NCBI GenBank assembly: GCA_937927905.1
Contig: CALFWP010000076.1
Coordinates: 1 to 12,606, forward strand
Direction: 5' to 3'
Source: an uncultured Neomegalonema sp.
Lineage (GTDB): Bacteria; Pseudomonadota; Alphaproteobacteria; Rhodobacterales; Rhodobacteraceae
Length of the DNA: 12,606 nucleotides
Numbering within the stretch: position 1 is the stretch's first letter; each line of letters starts with the position of its first letter. The notes under the pieces are model-generated. The model did no database searches, was not told the origin of the DNA, and worked only from the letters and a program-made list of their open reading frames with translations. The position numbers and the translations under genes were made by a program. This document shows positions 6,827-12,606 of the stretch, piece by piece.

Positions 6827-8197
6827 CTAGCGATATGCCGTTGGAGCTCCCCAGAGCGAACTTGCCGGAACAGCACGCTGCTGTCCCCAGGCCGCAGGAC
6901 CATAGCCATAACCGGCATAAGGTACCTGTACCGCCGGACCGAACTCATATCCATGCCTAGGAAAAGGCTGAGCCGTGTTGCCCCATACAGCACCACTGCC
7001 GGAGACCGGAGCGCCAGCACTGTATCCAGGCAAAATAGTAGGATTGAGGCCCCGTTGTTTCAGACCACCTGTCAACAAATCAAGTGCGTCACCTATAGAT
7101 TTGGCCTCGCTATGATCAATTACGCTGTCCGTACGCGCGCGATCCAGCATGTTGGAGATCTGCTGAATTTGAATACGCAGTCCGTTTGCATCTGCGGACG
7201 TCAATTGTCCTTTATTGCGGCTCTCTGCAATTTGACCGGAAAGCATCGAAATGCGCTCAGCAAAACGATGTACGGTCACCCCTGCGCCCAGATGAGCCGG
7301 TCCCCAGCTTGCGGGCGTAACCCCGCCCCATGTTGCAGGCGTTACCGGAGCGGTATAGCTGGTACCGAATTGATATCCCTGAGCATGAGCCGATCCTCCA
7401 AGATAAACCGGCCGGTCAACCATGACCCGCTTTTCAACATAAACCGGACGATCAACCGGATAAGGAACCCGTTTTTCAACGTAAACCGGTTTTTCCACAG
7501 GGACAGGCACCGATACACGCTTTTCAACGTAAACAGGGCGATCAACCGGAACCGGACGGTCAACAGGCACAGGACGATCCACAGGAACCGGCACCGATAC
7601 ACGCTTTTCAACGTAAACAGGACGATCAACCGGAACCCGTTTTTCGATGTAAACCGGACGGTCAACGGGGCGATCTACAAAAACTCTTTTTTCAACCACA
7701 CGTTCAACGAATTGCGGCGGTGCAGGCTGTTGAAAAACCGGTGCACGAAAGGACTCGGACGCCGGAGCTATGTATCCTGTCTGTACCGGCGGCACATATG
7801 TTTGTTGTACCAACGGCGGCACTGTTTGCGGAACAAACGCCAAAGATTCCGCTGGCGGAGCATATACCGGAGCAGAAGTGACAACCTGCGGCACGAATTG
7901 CGTTTGTCCGAATTGATGGCACGGTGTTCCCGGACGATACCCAAGATGTCCCTGAGCAACAGGAGAGCCCGTCTGCACAAACGTATGAGCCCCATTATAG
8001 CCTGCAGCATCGGGAGTATGGGCAAGCTGTTGCCCGCGATCCAACTCAACCTCGGTAAAGGCGGCTGCGGTGATGGGTTTCGCGTTATGAGAAACACTCT
8101 TCAGCACACCGTCGCACGCCTGGGCCGACAAGGGCGCAGCCGTTCCTATAGCAAATGCAGAAACCAGAATACGTGTCTTTGCTGAAAAGGGTTTCAT
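6827..8197 (-). CDS. Exported Val-Pro/Glu-Lys-Arg repeat protein with helical module
   Basis: This 456-residue protein starts with a signal peptide cleaved probably after AQA (residue 27), leaving Cys28 near the mature N-terminus; Cys93 is the only other cysteine. Residues 95-163 are Pro/Val/Tyr/Gln rich. Residues 164-265 are a repeat array built from units such as DRPVYVEKRV and VPVPVDRP, alternating short hydrophobic runs with paired charges. Residues 312-382 form a predicted helical module (FAERISMLSGQI, KGQLTSADANGLRIQI, DSVIDHSEA) laid out like the C-terminal module of the protein encoded at 5493-6326. The C-terminal 75 residues are Gly/Tyr/Trp/Pro rich. The ATG follows TGAGGATTGAGCG, a good ribosome site. 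No enzyme motif is seen. Similar VPV-rich repeats occur in unrelated extracellular proteins, so resemblance alone says little. Function unknown. Confidence 0.78.
   Translation of the reverse strand: MKPFSAKTRILVSAFAIGTAAPLSAQACDGVLKSVSHNAKPITAAAFTEVELDRGQQLAHTPDAAGYNGAHTFVQTGSPVAQGHLGYRPGTPCHQFGQTQFVPQVVTSAPVYAPPAESLAFVPQTVPPLVQQTYVPPVQTGYIAPASESFRAPVFQQPAPPQFVERVVEKRVFVDRPVDRPVYIEKRVPVDRPVYVEKRVSVPVPVDRPVPVDRPVPVDRPVYVEKRVSVPVPVEKPVYVEKRVPYPVDRPVYVEKRVMVDRPVYLGGSAHAQGYQFGTSYTAPVTPATWGGVTPASWGPAHLGAGVTVHRFAERISMLSGQIAESRNKGQLTSADANGLRIQIQQISNMLDRARTDSVIDHSEAKSIGDALDLLTGGLKQRGLNPTILPGYSAGAPVSGSGAVWGNTAQPFPRHGYEFGPAVQVPYAGYGYGPAAWGQQRAVPASSLWGAPTAYR
7403..7708 (-). repeat. In-gene repeat array (VYVEKRV / VPVDRP units)
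   Basis: This stretch encodes residues 164-265 of the repeat protein. The DNA contains a near-perfect internal duplication: 7506-7553 and 7590-7637 match at 47 of 48 bases with an 84-bp offset (28 codons). In protein terms, DRPVYVEKRVSVPVPV occurs at residues 191-206 and 219-234. Other units are more diverged. The near-identity implies a recent duplication, and the array may vary in copy number between strains. Confidence 0.85.
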
Positions 8198-8520
8198 CGC
8201 TCAATCCTCAGTAAACCATAACATACAAATGATTCGTTCTTATTCTTAATAATTTACTTTAACTAAAGGCGTTAGACATTCAATAAAATTATATTATGTA
8301 TACGGATGATCGGGACATACACAGTGCCTGATACCACTATAAGAGCCGACGAAACAGCAGAGCGACCTCAAAACGCGGTTTTCAAATATACGGTACACAC
8401 CGTACTCTCTCCGGAAGTCAGGTTACCCGGAAGCCGGCGAAAAACTCCGGATAATGAAGGCTCTAAGCGATAAGGCCGTCAAGATTGATGCGACCAGTAT
8501 CCCCGGAGCCTAAAACATAT
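8198..8520. other. Intergenic region upstream of the repeat-protein gene
   Basis: About 323 bp without a convincing gene. The part at 8198-8310 is AT-rich and should hold the minus-strand promoter of the repeat-protein gene, though no clear -35/-10 pair stands out. A perfect 6-bp dyad TACGGT-ACAC-ACCGTA lies at 8389-8404. The part at 8440-8511 can fold into a long hairpin that may terminate the msrC transcript (listed separately). Confidence 0.5.
8440..8511 (-). terminator. Possible long-loop terminator after msrC
   Basis: On the minus strand the segment AGGCTCCGG (8511-8503) can pair through CTCCGG with CCGGAG (8450-8445), which is followed at once by TTTTT (8444-8440). The loop is long (52 nt). 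The same segment can instead pair through AGGCTC with GAGCCT (8463-8458), an exclusive alternative. It begins about 10 bp beyond the msrC stop codon. The long loop makes this weak. Confidence 0.28.
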
Positions 8521-8979
8521 TCAGCGTACACCCTGAAAAACAGCTTCCAGAATTTCAGACAACCTGTCCGCATCTTCACGTGTGAACGCCGCTTCCTGAT
8601 CACTGTCAATATCCAAAACACCGATTATTTCGCCCCGTTCATTTTTGACAGGAATGACAATCTCCGACCGTGTAGAAGACGCACAGGCGATATGGCCGGG
8701 GAAAGCATCCACATCATCAACGAGCTGTATCTCTCCACTGGTCACAGCTGCACCGCACACCCCTTTGCTGAAGGGGATTTGCAAGCAACCGTGCCCTCCC
8801 TGATACGGCCCGATCTTAAGCATTTCCGGTCCGGTCACACGGTAAAATCCGGTCCAGTCGAAACGGTCATCCGCATGATGTAATTCGCATACGACAGTCG
8901 CCATCAGTGCGACTTCGTCTGTTTCGCCATCGGTCAGGCTGGCTATGGTTTTATGGAGAAAATTATAATCAGCTTTCAT
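8521..8979 (-). CDS. msrC: Free methionine-(R)-sulfoxide reductase, GAF-domain type
   Basis: This 152-residue single-GAF-domain protein matches the fRMsr (E. coli YebR/MsrC) family in length and motifs: DWTGFYRV (41-48), GPYQGGHGCLQIPFSKGVCG (57-76), DVDAFPGHIAC (89-99), SEIVIPV and IIGVLDIDS. The three catalytic cysteines are present at C65, C75 and C99 with the family spacing of 10 and 24 residues. The enzyme reduces free L-methionine-R-sulfoxide in the cytoplasm with thioredoxin as electron donor. The gene lies 56 bp downstream of dxs on the same strand without an obvious terminator between, so it may be the distal gene of the puf-dxs transcript. Its ribosome site is weak, the ATG being preceded by an A-rich run. 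Confidence 0.93.
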   Translation of the reverse strand: MKADYNFLHKTIASLTDGETDEVALMATVVCELHHADDRFDWTGFYRVTGPEMLKIGPYQGGHGCLQIPFSKGVCGAAVTSGEIQLVDDVDAFPGHIACASSTRSEIVIPVKNERGEIIGVLDIDSDQEAAFTREDADRLSEILEAVFQGVR

Positions 8980-9035
8980 ATTCTTTTTTTATGCCCCGAA
9001 AGCTCTGTCAGTATTATTCCGCGAACATACACTTA

Positions 9036-10970
9036 TCACGCACAGACCTGATTAAAGTCAGCTGTTGAAATACCAAGTGTTTTCAGAACCTTATTCACGA
9101 TATCAGTTTTCGTCAAACCGGCCTCGGCATACATGTCAGCAGGGCTGGCCTGATCAATAAACGTATCGGGCAACATCATGGTACGGACACGGACCCCGCC
9201 ATCCAGCAAACCCTCATCACTCATCCAGTGCAGAACATGCGCACCGAAACCACCTGTTGATCCTTGTTCCACCGTGACCAGAACTTCATGGTTCGCGGCC
9301 AGCTCCGCAATTAAATCCGTATCAAGCGGCTTGGAAAAACGGGCATCTGCAACGGTCGTCGTAATACCCCGCGCATCCAGATCTTCTGCCGCAGCAATAC
9401 ATTCCTGCAAATGTCCGCCAAAAGATAATAAGGCAACCTTGCTGCCCTCTTTAACCACACGGCCTTTGCCGATTTCCAACGGTATGCCCCGCTCCGGCAG
9501 ATCAACCCCGACACCGGCACCACGCGGATAGCGGAAGGCGATAGGACCGCTGTCATAGGCAGCCGCCGTTGCCACCATATGCATCAACTCCGCCTCATCC
9601 GATGCGGCCATCACGGTAAAATTCGGTAAATTTGTCAGATAGGCAGTGTCGAATGCACCGGCATGTGTCGCACCATCGGCACCGACCAAACCGGCACGAT
9701 CTATCGCAAAGCGCACCGGAAGGTTTTGCAGAGCAACATCATGCACAACCTGATCATATCCCCTTTGCAGGAAGGTTGAGTAAATTGCACAAAACGGGCG
9801 CATTCCCGCAGCCGCCAGCCCCGCCGCGAATGTCACACCGTGCTGTTCGGCAATACCGACATCAAAAGTCCGCGACGGGAAGCGTTCCGCGAGTTTATTG
9901 ATACCCGTACCATCGGGCATAGCGGCGGTAATGCCAACAATGCGGCTGTCACGCTCAGCCTCTTTAACCAGCGTTTCCCCGAAAACCGCCGTATAGCTCG
10001 GTGCATTTGAGATAGCCTTGGATTGTTTACCGGAGGCGACATTAAACTTGGATACACCGTGATATTTATCGGCTGAATTTTCCGCATAGGAATATCCTTT
10101 GCCCTTCACGGTGACGCAGTGGATCAAAGTCGGACCATCGGCACGGGTACGGGCCGCGCGAAGCACCGGCACCAGCTGCTTCATATCGTGGCCGTCAATC
10201 GGCCCGATGTAATTAAAACCCATTTTCTCGAATAATGTCGTGTCGGTTGCGCCCTCCCCTGTAACCAGCGATCGCGCGCGCATCGCGCCCTCACGAAACG
10301 GTTCCGGCAGGTTTTGCGCAAAATCGTCCGCTATCTCTTTCAGGGTGTGCAGAGGTGTATTTTTATAAAGGCTCGACAGATAATTCGACATCGCTCCAAC
10401 GGGAGGCGCAATCGACATCTCGTTGTCATTCAATATAACGAACAGCCGCTTGCCGAGTGATCCGGCGTTGTTCATCGCCTCGTAAGCCATCCCCGCACTG
10501 ATCGATCCGTCACCGATAACGGCAATGGCATCCCCCGTCGATGCTCCCATGTCCCGAGCAGCGGAAAATCCCAGCGCAGCTGAAATAGAGGTTGAAGAAT
10601 GCGCGGCACCGAAAGGGTCATATTCACTTTCACTGCGCTTGGTAAAACCGGACAATCCGTCTTTCTGGCGCAGGGTCCGCATACGGTCCCGTCGGCCCGT
10701 AAGAATTTTATGCGGATAGCACTGGTGCCCGACATCAAAAATCAGTTTGTCATGGGGGGTATTAAAAACCGCATGGATTGCAACGGTCAGTTCAACCACA
10801 CCAAGGCTGGATCCTAAGTGGCCGCCGGTCTCAGACACTGCGGAAATGGTCTCTGCCCGTAACTCCTGACTAAGTGCTGTTAATTCTCCGTCAGACATAC
10901 CTCGCAGATCACTGGGAAAAGCCACACGGTCAAGGGTCGGTGTTACAGGGCGTTTTTCGGTTTCCGTCAT
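9036..10970 (-). CDS. dxs: 1-deoxy-D-xylulose-5-phosphate synthase
   Basis: The 644-residue enzyme condenses pyruvate with glyceraldehyde-3-phosphate, using thiamine diphosphate, in the first step of the MEP isoprenoid pathway. Visible landmarks are H51 in GGHLGSSLG, DVGHQCYPHKILTGR (79-93), the ThDP motif GDGSIS with N182 in NDNEMSI, GPIDGHD (256-262), E375 in DVGIAEQHGVT, YSTFLQRGYDQVVHDV (397-412) and DRAGLVGADGATHAGAFD (424-441). TVEQGSTGGFGAHV marks the C-terminal domain. The ATG at 10970 is preferred because GGAAAGG precedes it at good spacing; an in-frame TTG at 10988 would overlap that site. It lies 43 bp behind pufC, with no terminator seen, in keeping with joint expression of isoprenoid supply and reaction centre. 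Confidence 0.97.
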   Translation of the reverse strand: MTETEKRPVTPTLDRVAFPSDLRGMSDGELTALSQELRAETISAVSETGGHLGSSLGVVELTVAIHAVFNTPHDKLIFDVGHQCYPHKILTGRRDRMRTLRQKDGLSGFTKRSESEYDPFGAAHSSTSISAALGFSAARDMGASTGDAIAVIGDGSISAGMAYEAMNNAGSLGKRLFVILNDNEMSIAPPVGAMSNYLSSLYKNTPLHTLKEIADDFAQNLPEPFREGAMRARSLVTGEGATDTTLFEKMGFNYIGPIDGHDMKQLVPVLRAARTRADGPTLIHCVTVKGKGYSYAENSADKYHGVSKFNVASGKQSKAISNAPSYTAVFGETLVKEAERDSRIVGITAAMPDGTGINKLAERFPSRTFDVGIAEQHGVTFAAGLAAAGMRPFCAIYSTFLQRGYDQVVHDVALQNLPVRFAIDRAGLVGADGATHAGAFDTAYLTNLPNFTVMAASDEAELMHMVATAAAYDSGPIAFRYPRGAGVGVDLPERGIPLEIGKGRVVKEGSKVALLSFGGHLQECIAAAEDLDARGITTTVADARFSKPLDTDLIAELAANHEVLVTVEQGSTGGFGAHVLHWMSDEGLLDGGVRVRTMMLPDTFIDQASPADMYAEAGLTKTDIVNKVLKTLGISTADFNQVCA

Positions 10971-11013
10971 AATTATCAGCCTTTCCAACGCCCCGCAGTT
11001 TTCTCGTCAGTCT

Positions 11014-12105
11014 TTACTCATATTCAGGCGATTCCGTTGTCGCCAGTTCGGGCCAGTCAGAAATCATATCCAACCCCTTCATCGGCTTATATACGCCTTT
11101 ATGACAGGTTTTACAGGCCGCTTTCGGCGCATCGGCATGTTTCGGCCCAAGCCTGTTTTCAGGATACACATCCTTCAATGGAACAAGATAGTCATTATTG
11201 ACATCCTGAACCATTGTACGTGCCTCACTAGCAATCGCCCATTGCGGCGTAATTTGCTGACCGTCGTAGAACGCACGGGTGTTGTGGCAGAACGTACAGT
11301 TTACACCCAGTGAATTCGCATAATAATTCATCAGAGAATATGTGCGTTCGGTATTCTGAATTGAAGCTGTTCCTTCATTAGATACACGAGGCTGCAGATC
11401 GTGGACGGAAATCGTTTCATCATCCAAAAGATATTTTTCCAGGGCATCAGAGGGCAGTGATGTCGAACTGCTCTGAATTGTTGCAAAGTTCTGATTGGCC
11501 GACCAGCCGCTGACATGTTGCAAAACCGGCGAGATTTTGAACCAGATGTCACTCGGCACCGCTTCGCCGCGGTGACAGGTATAGCAGTTCACACCCGCAG
11601 GGGCGACATGAGCGTCGTATTCCTCGTTAATGAACTGTGTCATTTGTATCATACGTCGCGCAACAACCTTGGTATAGAGGTCGTCTTTTGCGTATGTCTC
11701 GTCATCGCCGTGACAATAGGCACAACCCTCTTCCGGGGACACCCAGGCGGTGATGGATGACATCAGCCGGTCAAAGTTATCCTCTGTGATATCGCCCAGA
11801 ACCTGCACATTCTGGTATACATCCTTTGCCAGCGCATCACCCTCCTCCGGCGCATAAGGCGCATCGGAGGTATAGGCTTCCACAGTCGGGTCCACGGCTT
11901 CACGATCAGCCACGAACTCAACCACCCCCATACCAGCCCCGCGGGGACCGGTCTGCATAGTCGAAGTTTCCGCCGGATTGCCCCAGGTGATGATAATAGC
12001 CGCCACAAAAAGAGCACCGCCAAGCGCACCAATCACAATTGCCGGGCCGAAAACATCTTTCGGATTTTCTTTGTTCCACTTGGGAAACCATTTTAAATCA
12101 AACAT
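11014..12105 (-). CDS. pufC: Photosynthetic reaction centre tetraheme cytochrome c subunit
   Basis: This 363-residue protein has four heme-attachment motifs: CAYCH (128-132), CYTCH (174-178), CTFCH (270-274) and CKTCH (331-335). Met-bearing helices precede several of them (M115, M152/M155 and M259), as expected for His/Met ligation. The subunit sits on the periplasmic face of the reaction centre and re-reduces the oxidised special pair. The N-terminus has a single hydrophobic stretch (about 21-40, FGPAIVIGALGGALFVAAII) without a lipobox cysteine, so it is probably anchored by an uncleaved helix rather than by lipid as in Blastochloris. The start MFDLKWFPKW is chosen because GAGGAGG precedes it and overlaps the pufM stop; the longer open frame would run into pufM. 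The gap to pufM is 10 bp, showing translational coupling. Confidence 0.97.
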   Translation of the reverse strand: MFDLKWFPKWNKENPKDVFGPAIVIGALGGALFVAAIIITWGNPAETSTMQTGPRGAGMGVVEFVADREAVDPTVEAYTSDAPYAPEEGDALAKDVYQNVQVLGDITEDNFDRLMSSITAWVSPEEGCAYCHGDDETYAKDDLYTKVVARRMIQMTQFINEEYDAHVAPAGVNCYTCHRGEAVPSDIWFKISPVLQHVSGWSANQNFATIQSSSTSLPSDALEKYLLDDETISVHDLQPRVSNEGTASIQNTERTYSLMNYYANSLGVNCTFCHNTRAFYDGQQITPQWAIASEARTMVQDVNNDYLVPLKDVYPENRLGPKHADAPKAACKTCHKGVYKPMKGLDMISDWPELATTESPEYE

Positions 12106-12120
12106 TTCAGCCTCCTCAAG
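12106..12120 (-). promoter_or_regulatory. Ribosome binding site of pufC overlapping the pufM stop
   Basis: The minus-strand sequence TTGAGGAGGCTGAAATG contains the pufM stop TGA, a strong GAGGAGG site and the pufC ATG within a few bases. This fixes the pufC start at 12105 and indicates coupled translation. Confidence 0.85.
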
Positions 12121-12606
12121 GTGTGTAGGCTTCGTAGCCGTATTCGCCCTCATAGGCAGGTGCAAAGCTGTGCTCGATTGCCCAGAGATACCAGTTATCG
12201 ACAAGGGTACCGGTGATCAGAATACCAATACCACCTGTAATCGGAGTCAGAACCGCAAACCACCACGCCCAGCGGTGAATACCTTCCATCGTGGCGTTGA
12301 AGCCCATCGTCCAACGCCAGAACAGCGCAGCGCGTTCGGAGGCAGTACCCCGGTCATAAATCTGTTCCAGCTCGCGATCACCCCCCAAACGCGACACCGC
12401 CAGAATGGTCGCACCATGCATGGCAAACAAAAGAACAGAGCCGTATAGAAAGACAATCGAAAGCGCATGAAACGGGTTGTAATATAAATTGCCGTAGCGG
12501 ATCGAAAACGCTGTCGTCCAGTCAAGGTGCGGGAAAATGCCGTAAGGCACCGCCTCCGACCACGACCCCATCAGGATCGGTCTGAACAGACCCAAAACAA
12601 GGAACA
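12116..12606 (-). CDS. pufM: Photosynthetic reaction centre M subunit (5' partial)
   Basis: The C-terminal roughly 163 residues are present; the start lies beyond the window. Diagnostic segments are IFPHLDWTTAFSIRYGN, FAMHGATILAVSR, GGDRELEQIYDRGTASERA and FWRWTMGFNATMEGIHRWAWW. They include the M-side non-heme-iron ligands (His in MHGAT, Glu in RELEQ, His in GIHRW, corresponding to H219, E234 and H266 of Rhodobacter sphaeroides) and the conserved Trp next to quinone A (FWRWT). The final helix ends at VDNWY and is followed by a 23-residue tail rich in Tyr and Glu, about ten residues longer than in R. sphaeroides as I recall it. The downstream partner is pufC, so pufL and the antenna genes are expected to the right of the window. 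Confidence 0.98.
   Translation of the reverse strand, partial: FLVLGLFRPILMGSWSEAVPYGIFPHLDWTTAFSIRYGNLYYNPFHALSIVFLYGSVLLFAMHGATILAVSRLGGDRELEQIYDRGTASERAALFWRWTMGFNATMEGIHRWAWWFAVLTPITGGIGILITGTLVDNWYLWAIEHSFAPAYEGEYGYEAYTP

Noticed and set aside
7403..7708. CRISPR-like repeated DNA
   Set aside because: The repeats are in frame, encode a regular peptide repeat, vary in spacing and have no unique spacers.
6581..8185. Long plus-strand reading frame (534 codons) opposite the repeat-protein gene
   Set aside because: It arises from the repetitive codons of the minus-strand gene, has an Arg/Asn/His-rich composition without domains, and the minus-strand frame has a signal peptide and a good ribosome site.
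8246..8263. CtrA-like site (TTAA...TTAAC) upstream of the repeat-protein gene
   Set aside because: The two half-sites are 9 bp apart instead of the 7 bp required for CtrA, in an AT-rich stretch where such matches occur by chance.
12106..12204. Longer PufC start overlapping pufM
   Set aside because: The strong GAGGAGG site directly precedes the ATG at 12105, and the extra residues are a shadow of the pufM 3' end.

Overview
The window looks like chromosomal DNA of a phototrophic alphaproteobacterium with moderate GC content. The strongest marker is at the right end, on the minus strand: the C-terminal half of the photosynthetic reaction centre M subunit (pufM) followed directly by the tetraheme reaction-centre cytochrome (pufC). 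The left end fits the same class: a TIGR02300-type zinc-ribbon protein with an acidic tail, and an efp plus inositol-monophosphatase pair. Genus cannot be fixed from this sequence.

Layout, left to right. 1-950 region: the end of the TIGR02300-type gene (+), then tRNA-Ala(GGC) (+) with its own terminator. 766-1950: a stand-alone folate-binding aminomethyltransferase-family (GcvT-like) gene (+). 2023-3443: a minus-strand pair, efp then a SuhB-like inositol monophosphatase. 3761-4882: an FAD-dependent oxidoreductase of the L-2-hydroxyglutarate oxidase (LhgO) type (+), with an orphan terminator-like hairpin upstream. 4962-8197: three minus-strand genes for exported low-complexity proteins: a His-rich glycine-zipper protein, a Tyr/Pro/Thr-rich protein, and a protein with a long Val-Pro/Glu-Lys-Arg repeat array. 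The last two share an approximately 70-residue helical module. 8521-12606: a minus-strand block in transcription order pufM > pufC > dxs > msrC.

How the genes work together. PufM and PufC belong to the light-driven electron-transfer complex: PufC re-reduces the photo-oxidised special pair. Dxs makes 1-deoxyxylulose-5-phosphate, the entry point to the isoprenoids needed for bacteriochlorophyll tails, carotenoids and quinones. It lies 43 bp behind pufC with no visible terminator between, so pigment-precursor supply is probably co-expressed with the reaction centre. MsrC (free methionine-R-sulfoxide reductase, all three catalytic cysteines present) follows dxs by 65 bp. The left half is mostly housekeeping: translation (tRNA-Ala, EF-P) and small-molecule metabolism. 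The least understood part is the trio of exported repeat/low-complexity proteins at 4962-8197, which I could not assign to a described system.
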